From contig JANVFP010000034.1 in the NCBI GenBank assembly GCA_027919835.1, forward strand, positions 525,227 through 589,226: DNA of 64,000 bases, given 5' to 3'. This stretch comes from Lentinula raphanica. Lineage: Eukaryota; Basidiomycota; Agaricomycetes; Agaricales; Omphalotaceae. Of the stretch, positions 57,521 to 64,000 are shown one piece after another (position 1 is the first letter of the stretch; the number at the start of each line of letters is the position of its first letter). A model generated the notes under the pieces. The model was not told the origin of the DNA, ran no database searches, and was given only the letters and a program-made list of their open reading frames with translations. The position numbers were made by a program, and so were the translations under genes.

Positions 57521-58319
57521 CAGTAAGAATAACATACCTTTAATAGGACATTGTTATGCTATAACACACATATAACAACGAGTTTTGGGCGCTTATGGGC
57601 GCTTATTTGATGTTTTTGAGTCGAAATTCATTAATACCTAACTCAATGATTTTTGTGAGGACTTTCTGTTGTGTCAGGATGTTGTATACATCATACTCCC
57701 CTAGATACAACTTGGAGAACTCAAAATTACAGCCTGTAGGGATAGCTATATCATGATCTTTTATGATTTAACAGTGTTTTAGGTAAATGACAATACATAT
57801 GTCCATGTATTGCATAGATTCCAAAGCTGTCTCATGGGGAGAGCACTCCTACAGTCTACTAACAGTGTATGAACATGATTCAGATACTCACCATGACCAT
57901 TGGACTCTGTAATATACATCTACATATTTCATGTATATTGGTGATATGTATACTTGCATGTAACTACAGATGTCATACTCAATGACTCCCATTGTGAGTC
58001 TCTTGGCTTTATGACACAGAGTAAGCATAGAATAGGTTGTAGGATGTCTCTTTTCATTGCCCAGAAGGAGTTTGACTTCAGAACATGGATGTATGCACTG
58101 TGATTTACACAAAACAGTGTAAAATCATAAAAGATCATCATATATCCAGCTCTATAGGCTGTATTTTTTGGTTCTCCAAATTGTATCTAGGAAGGTATGA
58201 TATACACAACATTCTGACACAATATAAAGCCCACATAAAAATTATTGAGTGTGTTATCAATGATCTTCGACTCAAAAACACCAAATAAGCGCCCATAAGC
58301 GCCCAAAACTCGTTGTTAT

Positions 58320-58690
58320 ATGTGTGTTATAATATAACAATGTCCCATTATAGGTGTGTTATACTTACTGATGAAGTGTGTTCAGTGTGATAAGTATAAT
58401 GAGTGATTACACTACTCCAAGTTTTTGATTGTGAAGTGTGTTATATTGATTGATGAAGTGTATTAAGTATAACACACATGAGCACTGTTCCGAGTTTTTT
58501 CATTGTGAAGTGTGTTGAGTATGATATACATTAGTATTGTTCCGAGACTTTTCATTGTTAAGTATATTATGAGTTTTAAGTATAACACACATGAACACTG
58601 TTTTGAGGTTTTTCATTGTTGAGTGTGTTAAGTGTATTGAGTATAATATACATTACTACTGTTCTGAGTTTTTTCATTAACAAGTGTGTT
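58320..58690. repeat. Inverted, shorter version of the 61-bp array in the right arm
   Basis: TTTTCATTGT(T/G) recurs about every 60 bases (58490-58680), reverse complement to the left-arm array but with fewer units (about four to five). Confidence 0.7.
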
Positions 58691-59415
58691 AAGTTTAACA
58701 AGCATTGAGTGTGCTGAATATATTGAATGATATAAGTCATTCTAAGTGTCTGAGGGTACTAGGTGTGCTAAAAATAGCATGTACATTATATATACCTAGA
58801 TTTAGTATGATTTGAAGTGATAACACTTTTACACTTGTCGCGTATTTTTTTTTATTTTGCATTTTCAGGGCCAATGAGGCAACCCTGAATTTTTTGAGTA
58901 TTTTTTATGATTTTTTCAGATTTTTTGCTATCTGATGAGATCAAGTTCTATTTTTGGACCAATTTCCTTTTTAGGCAATTTTGATGTGCCTGAGGTAGCC
59001 AATACCTCATTGTAGCTATTTTTGGTTTCCTCTGTCATGTTTTAGCACCTCAAGGTCAATAATATCATTCTATGCTTTTTTCTATTCAAAAATATCATAA
59101 CCCAAAAAGGAAATCAATGACGTAATGATCTAACCCTAATTTACCTGATTTCATGATTGCCGTAAACGTAGTCACTTTGCGAAGTGCAGTATAGCTTCGC
59201 AAAGTAGATTTATTATAATATACCTATTAAATAATAAAAGAATTATTAAATATTATTAAATATACTAAATAGCCGAGCATCCCCCGGAGCCCTACTAGCC
59301 TACCCGGAAGGGTTTGTTGAGCTTCGAGAGCGAGTCCTGTTACTTCGCGAAGCTGTGGTGGAGACTTATCGGACTACTTCGCGGAGTTTTTACAGCTTCA
59401 GCTGAGTTAACTTAG

Positions 59416-59692
59416 GAGGGCTTAAAAGAAAATTCAGAAGACATCTTAGAGGATATCCCAAGTATCTTGAAGAGTAACTCAGGAAGTCTTAAGGAGAGCT
59501 CTGCCAAGGCTAAAGACAAGATAAAGCCCAACTGGGCATTGACATTTCAGAAGTGTGCTAGCTACTGGGAATCAAGAAACAGAGTCAGATGCAGTGGTAC
59601 AAGCTAAAGCTGTGGTAGTCTGGCTCAGAAAACGATATGCGAGTCCGATCACTACCATAAGCTATAGAAAAGCAATACCATACGAAAAATAC
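59416..59692. other. Short spacer right of the fold-back element
   Basis: No feature recognised. The sequence has several AGGA..TCTTAA(G/A) words like the left flank near 56215, but no clean duplication. Confidence 0.4.
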
Positions 59693-60394
59693 TTAGTCCG
59701 CTTCAGCGTCGTCGTCTCCATCCCCCTCGTACTCCGTAAGAAGGCTTCGACCGGGAGTGGCTTGAGCAGGCTCCTCCTCGTCATCCGATTCCTCATCTAC
59801 CGCGGTAGCAGAGGGAGGTGGCGCCGAAGAGGTAGAGGGAGTCTGAAAGGCTCGGCGCAAAGGGAAATTAACGGGAACGGCGGCGGCAGGGCGATGCTTG
59901 GATTTCAGAACCGGTTGTTGCACGGTGCCGACCACGGGTTCCGAAGAGGTAGTCGTTTTGGCCGGAGAAGGTTGAGATGAAAGAGGGGACTTCGCAGAAG
60001 TCGGAGGTTCGGGATCGAGTTGTCGGAGGAAGGTCTCTAGCTTCGCAATGTCATCCGGATTCGAGAGGAAACAAGACAGATTGCACGAGGTGTTCCAACC
60101 AAAAAGAGTCGAAAACCATGAGATGGTTTCAAAATCGACCGGAGTATTGGGATTCTCCTCAGCCCAGTGGGAAAGCACGACATTCGCATCAAAACCTTGA
60201 GCACGGAGGTGACGCATTTTGTCAGCCAGATTCTGTCGAGCATCAGCGAACAACGGTTCAAACGAAGTTTGGAGGTGGGTATAGCAGTCCAAGGACTTCT
60301 CGAAAGCATCAACGGCGGAGGCATAGCCGACTGGGAAACCCTGCACGGTCTGATGAATCGCGCTAATACGCCCATTTTGCGTGCAGGCATGCAA
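59693..60394 (-). CDS. Second antisense ORF, 5' end cut by the LTR of Gypsy element 2
   Basis: A 233-codon frame on the minus strand without an ATG at its start (first codon TTG). Body: VQGFPVGYASAVDAFEKSLD, FEPLFADARQNLADKMRHLR, VLSHWAEENPNTPVDFETIS, WFSTLFGWNTSCNLSCFLSN, IAKLETFLRQLDPEPP. A Pro/Ser/Thr-rich linker and an acidic tail follow (DEESDDEEEP, YEGDGDDDAEAD). No family recognised and no clear similarity to the other antisense gene beyond composition. Its first codons overlap the sequence shared by both LTRs (from about 60379), so the original first exon(s) were probably removed when element 2 arrived. Confidence 0.55.
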   Translation of the reverse strand: MHACTQNGRISAIHQTVQGFPVGYASAVDAFEKSLDCYTHLQTSFEPLFADARQNLADKMRHLRAQGFDANVVLSHWAEENPNTPVDFETISWFSTLFGWNTSCNLSCFLSNPDDIAKLETFLRQLDPEPPTSAKSPLSSQPSPAKTTTSSEPVVGTVQQPVLKSKHRPAAAVPVNFPLRRAFQTPSTSSAPPPSATAVDEESDDEEEPAQATPGRSLLTEYEGDGDDDAEAD

Positions 60395-62057
60395 TGGCCT
60401 AATTTTAACGATTAGAGCCTTGTAGAGTACTAAAGGACTGTAGTGAGCCCGAGCTGACAGTCAAACTTGTATCATGTTCATGCCAGGACGTCAGATCCAG
60501 ACAGGAAAACACATCCTGACGAATAATAAGAGTTCACACTCGAGTCCCTTGGTCGGGGAGTCCTTCAAGACAAAGCCACCTCTGATATGAGCTATCAAGG
60601 GATTATCAACTTAGTTTTCAACGCCTAACGGCCAACTGAGTATGATACTGCACCGAGACGAGCTTAGAACCAATAGATCTATTCGTATTACCAGTGGGGA
60701 TGGATTATTCAAGGCCCAGACTCAACAGATCTATTCACTTAGATCGAGTTTCGGGATGGATCAGGTCGCAGGAATGTGACTAAACGGAGAAACAACCAAA
60801 GTGTATCATCCCAGTTACATGTGGACGTTTCCTAAATGGGAAATAGACGCCTGAGATGTACAGCTTTGACCAGGAGTGTTGCAAGGGTAGATCTTTCGAC
60901 TTCACCATTGTTAAACCTCTGGATCTATTCGATATATGCATATCGTTGGAAAGCTAGAAGCCAAACGAACCTATTGGGACAGGTTTCCCCCCTTTATATG
61001 TACTCCCATTCCGTTGGAGAGGCATACAACCGTTCACATAGCGGAATCAAATGAGGAAACGTTTGAGTTACCTGTGCAGGAGCTTATCCGTGCCCTTTAA
61101 CCACCAGCATGTGGATGGATGCACAGACCAGGTCCGGATTCGAAGGTCAGGCAACTAGATCTCGACGAAGGACCACCAGAAATGGACATTTTACTTGTTT
61201 TTATCCTTTTACTCTCTGTTTCTCTGGTGTTTGTATCGTTTCTCGTCCTATCTTTCCTTATTTGTATCAGATCTCGGACTCCGTTCTCTCAAATCTATAG
61301 ATCTATTCCATAAAATAGTAAATTGGCTACAGATCTATTCGTAGAAGTACTTAAGGACGTAGCCTACAAAAATATAGTTCAGGTTTTGTGCCCAGTTTCT
61401 CTGACTAGCTAACCTTTGCTCTCATACGTGAGGAGTAAAGGCTTTGTAAGCCGGGCGGTCTTCGAAAGTGGTTGTGAAATTCTCATCTCGTTAGGCCCGA
61501 TATCTTGTCAGTTGATAAAGTCTCAGCTAGATTTGAATCGAAGGTAGACTCCTATCGTGGAGATACAGAGGGCTTGGTTCTCGGTTGTTCCAAGTGAGCG
61601 TTCAGAGTTTCGGTGGCTCTGTTCAAGCAGACGTGTGGTGATCGGTGATCCATACGAGCTGTGAAGGTTTCCTGTGATCGGTGATCAGTAGATCTTCAAC
61701 CTGGTTCTGAAAGTATTTGTGTGGTCATAAAGTCTGATCTATACGAGTTCTTTCGTTCCTTGTAAACCCTTTGAGTGGATCACTCACCCCCTTCGAGTCC
61801 AGATCAAAAGATCTGTACTTCCGTGTCACTTCGCTCTGTTGACCTGTATTGCGGATCCAGTAGATCTTTTAAGACTACCAGTTCGTTCTAAGGTATAAGA
61901 TCGTGCGGAATCTCTGACAACGCCCCACACCTCGCTTAAATACATTTGACAAACGACATAAGAAGTATATTGGTGATCAGTGTTCAGTGATAAAGTCACT
62001 AGGCCATTAGATCTATCCAACGAAGCATTAAATTGCACCCTTCATATCCTCGTTATC
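60379..62057 (+). repeat. LTR (left) of Gypsy element 2
   Basis: About 1.68 kb collinear with 41810-43492 but clearly diverged, so it is a related family and not the right LTR of element 1. AGATCTATTC is repeated several times (for example 60675, 60727, 61299, 61327). The end CTCGTTATC abuts the primer-binding site. The exact start is uncertain. Confidence 0.7.
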
Positions 62058-62076
62058 TGGAGCCCACCGCGAGGGG
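62058..62076 (+). other. Primer-binding site of Gypsy element 2
   Basis: Same TGGAGCCCACCGCGAGGGG as in element 1, immediately after the LTR. Confidence 0.6.
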
Positions 62077-62149
62077 TGGAATCTATATTTTGGAACGAAC
62101 TCGAGAGATCTATCGATTTCTCAAACCATTGCCTTAGGTCGAACTTTGT

Positions 62150-64000
62150 TTGATCTTAAAAATAGCTCCAAGGGAGTCTCGGACGTCGAAGAACGCAGGT
62201 TCTTTAGATTACTTTGATCCAGAGGTGCAAGCCCCGGATAAAAGAAAACGTGTTACAAAGAAGCCTACGGTTCCTGTCTACGATCCGAAGAACCTCGGAC
62301 GAGCAAAGAGCAATCCAGATAACGGGACTGCTGCTAGATCTGCTTCTGAAGTTCCAAGAACGAACAGATCTGGTGTAGTGCAAGGAAGCAGTAGACGTCA
62401 GGCAGTTACTGCTGAACCGGTCGATTTGACTAGTTTGAATCCTACATTACCAAACTCTATTTCTTTTGACTTGCAACGTATCGTGTTTGGGAACAGAATA
62501 CCAAATATAACGATGAGTACTACACAAAATGACCAAAATGCACAAGGTGCAAACGAGGCTCCAGTGGATATCCTCAAACTGTTGGGACCTCCTGCGTTGT
62601 CTCCTGAAGAGCAAGGGGAATACAACAATGCGAAGTTCCCTGCCACTCATAAAACGGCTATGATCTTGGATCTAGCTGATCCTATCCAAATGCCTGAATG
62701 GATGAGGTTCTGTCTAACGACGTTCCAAGCCACGGGTGTGACCTCTGAGAAGGTGAAGATGCAAAGGATCTTTGGATGGATGACCCTCCAGACGAAGCAG
62801 GCCTTAGAGCATCTCCCTGGAGCAGAGGAAGGAAAGGAGGATGCAGATCAATTCCTTCGAGCCATGATTGAGCGGTTCCCGTCTATCTTTGGCAAACCCC
62901 TGGGTTCCAAGAAAGCTATGCTGGAATTGGTTCAGAGGTTTCGACCATTGAGAGTCGAGGATGGATCTGAGCTGTTGATCTATTGTATGTTGTTCGAAGT
63001 CGAGGCCAATAAGTTGTTGAAACCGCCTCCGGCGATTGGAAACCATGAATTGGTGTCGGTCTTTCTATCAGCATTCGACGGAAACCTGAGAAAAGCTGTC
63101 TCGAAATGAGTTCAGCATCAGGTCCCCAACTCGAAACTTGCGAAACGACGTACGGATGATCCATATACGTTCTCGGAATGGAAAAGTGCTGCAGAGGCTG
63201 TGGCTAGGCAGCCCCCTCTCGAATCACTATACCAGACCTTTACTGGAACGGATGGAGCTGTCCTGAATGCAGAGACCAACTCTAGGGGAGGGATCTATAT
63301 TCCGGTGGTTACCCCAGCAGCTGCTAAAGAGGAAACGCCAGATCTGACCCGTTTCTTTGCTACGGACACTAGGTCTAGTGTTAAGCAGGAACAGGCAGAG
63401 GACCATGAACGTGCCTTTGTGGAAAATGTGGACAAATCGTCGTTGATGCTCAAAGAAATGGGGAATCTTAAGACGCGTTTTCAGGATGAACTGACGTCGT
63501 TGCAGCAATTGCTCAATGATGTTAGGGCAGGAAAATCGGATGCTGGAATGCGACCCCAGCCCAGACCTGGCTTTTCTGGTAGTAGTAATCCCGGAACCAG
63601 TGGGCAGGGTCGAGGGATCCTTAATGTAAATCCCCCTCCAGGCCAAGGAATGCCAGATCGAACGTGTTTCTTGTGTCGAGGACCAGATCATATGATGAGT
63701 AACTGTCCTTTGTTCATGGAACTCCTTGGGAAAGGCTGGGTGATGCCGGAGTCTCAAGGATCCAAACGTCTTAAGCTGAAAGATGGATCTCCGTTACCAA
63801 ATAACTTTGGTCCGGAAACTCGATACCAAAAGATCGTGAAATATGCTCAGAGCAAGAACTGGCCTGTTTTGGCGACGTTATACAACGATCTAATCCCCGA
63901 TGAAGAGGATTATGCAGATCAATTGGGGGATCCTACTTGGTTGTACCTTGCCAACGTAGTTGAGTCTTCCCAGGGGAGATCTAGCAACAATGTTGCAACG
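62150..64000 (+). pseudogene. Gypsy element 2 gag (runs off the window), with in-frame TGA
   Basis: The frame is open from about 62150, with the first ATG at 62513 (MSTTQNDQNAQGAN). The sequence before the ATG (KIAPRESRTSKNAGS.. PVYDPKNLGRAKSNPDNG) is conserved with element 1 and may be translated. Capsid: GEYNNAKFPATHKTAMILDL, MTLQTKQALEHLPGAEEG, EANKLLKPPPAIGN. A single TGA at 63107-63109 interrupts it; the same frame then continues (VQHQVPNSKLAKRRTDDPYT) through the zinc knuckle CFLCRGPDHMMSNC to the window end. The product would bind and package element RNA. One stop codon apart, it looks younger and better preserved than element 1. Confidence 0.85.

Larger units (their letters stand above)
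56248..59415. mobile_element. 3.2-kb AT-rich fold-back (long inverted repeat) element
   Basis: Left arm about 56248-57815 and right arm about 58065-59415 are inverted copies around a roughly 250-base unpaired core. Paired landmarks: GCGAAGTAACAGGACTCGCTC (56313 and, inverted, 59325), CTAGTACCCTCAGACACTTA (56888/58741) and CGAGTTTTGGGCGCTTATGG (57580/58312). The arms start near GTTAAC on each side. No long ORF; no target duplication that I can see. GC-rich outer ends carry TTCGCGAAG palindromes (for example 56476, 59346). The arms differ mainly in the copy number of an internal 61-bp repeat. No protein is recognisable, so mobilisation must be in trans if it is mobile. Confidence 0.85.

Noticed and set aside
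57888..58288. Small ORFs in the core of the fold-back element
   Set aside because: AT-rich, short, without domain; frames are mirrored by inverted sequence on the other strand.
60379..62057. Right LTR of Gypsy element 1
   Set aside because: It is too diverged from the left LTR (41810-43492) in spite of collinearity and is followed by its own primer-binding site and gag; it is the left LTR of a second element.

Overview
The window is fungal nuclear DNA, almost certainly from a wood- or litter-decay basidiomycete of the Agaricomycetes type. Genes are split by many short introns (about 45-85 bases, GT..AG), they lie close together on both strands, and secreted oxidative plant-cell-wall enzymes are present (an AA9 lytic polysaccharide monooxygenase and a glyoxal-oxidase-type copper radical oxidase). 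I saw no bacterial features, rRNA or CRISPR, and I could not confirm any tRNA. Exon models were spliced by eye; where exon lengths are given they sum to a whole number of codons.

Left part (1-39,393), host genes in order: C-terminal piece of an unknown protein (3-209); AA9 LPMO (+, 4348-5585); cytochrome P450 (-, 6394-8376); membrane-anchored copper radical oxidase (+, 10080-12595); UTP7/WDR46 of the small-subunit processome (+, 13207-15249); a small unknown gene (+, about 16959-17437); a small multi-spanning membrane protein (-, 18343-19116); TAF6 of TFIID (-, 19434-21110); FAD-dependent monooxygenase (-, 21388-23220); LanC-like protein (+, 25084-26852); unknown protein (-, 27258-28170) divergent from the CAF16-type ABC ATPase (+, 28403-29640); a tandem duplication of non-assigned DNA (29.85-30.4 kb); a GCN4-type bZIP factor (+, 32073-32693); an MFS transporter (-, 33247-35508) divergent from the checkpoint clamp loader RAD17 (+, 36061-38789). 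These are mostly housekeeping genes mixed with decay and detoxification genes. They do not form an evident biosynthetic cluster.

Right part (39,394-64,000) is a nested transposable-element island. It begins where the N-terminal four-helix (MLKL-NTD-like) part of a putative cell-death/NLR-type gene is cut off. Then come a Copia gag remnant split by a 324-bp hAT-type MITE, and a degenerate Ty3/Gypsy element (LTR, gag, protease, RT, RNase H, integrase). That element is itself broken by a 2.05-kb internally deleted hAT transposon with a perfect 8-bp target duplication, and by a 247-bp MITE-like insert. Downstream of integrase there is an intact, six-exon, 552-codon gene on the opposite strand, framed by two polypurine-tract-like sequences. 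Next is a 3.2-kb AT-rich fold-back element whose arms carry 61-bp tandem repeats, then a second antisense ORF, then the LTR and gag of a second, related Gypsy element that runs off the window.

The most unusual signals are the spliced antisense gene inside the Gypsy element and a 13-bp palindrome (GATCY-NNN-RGATC) scattered through the LTR, gag, pol and four of the five introns of that antisense gene.
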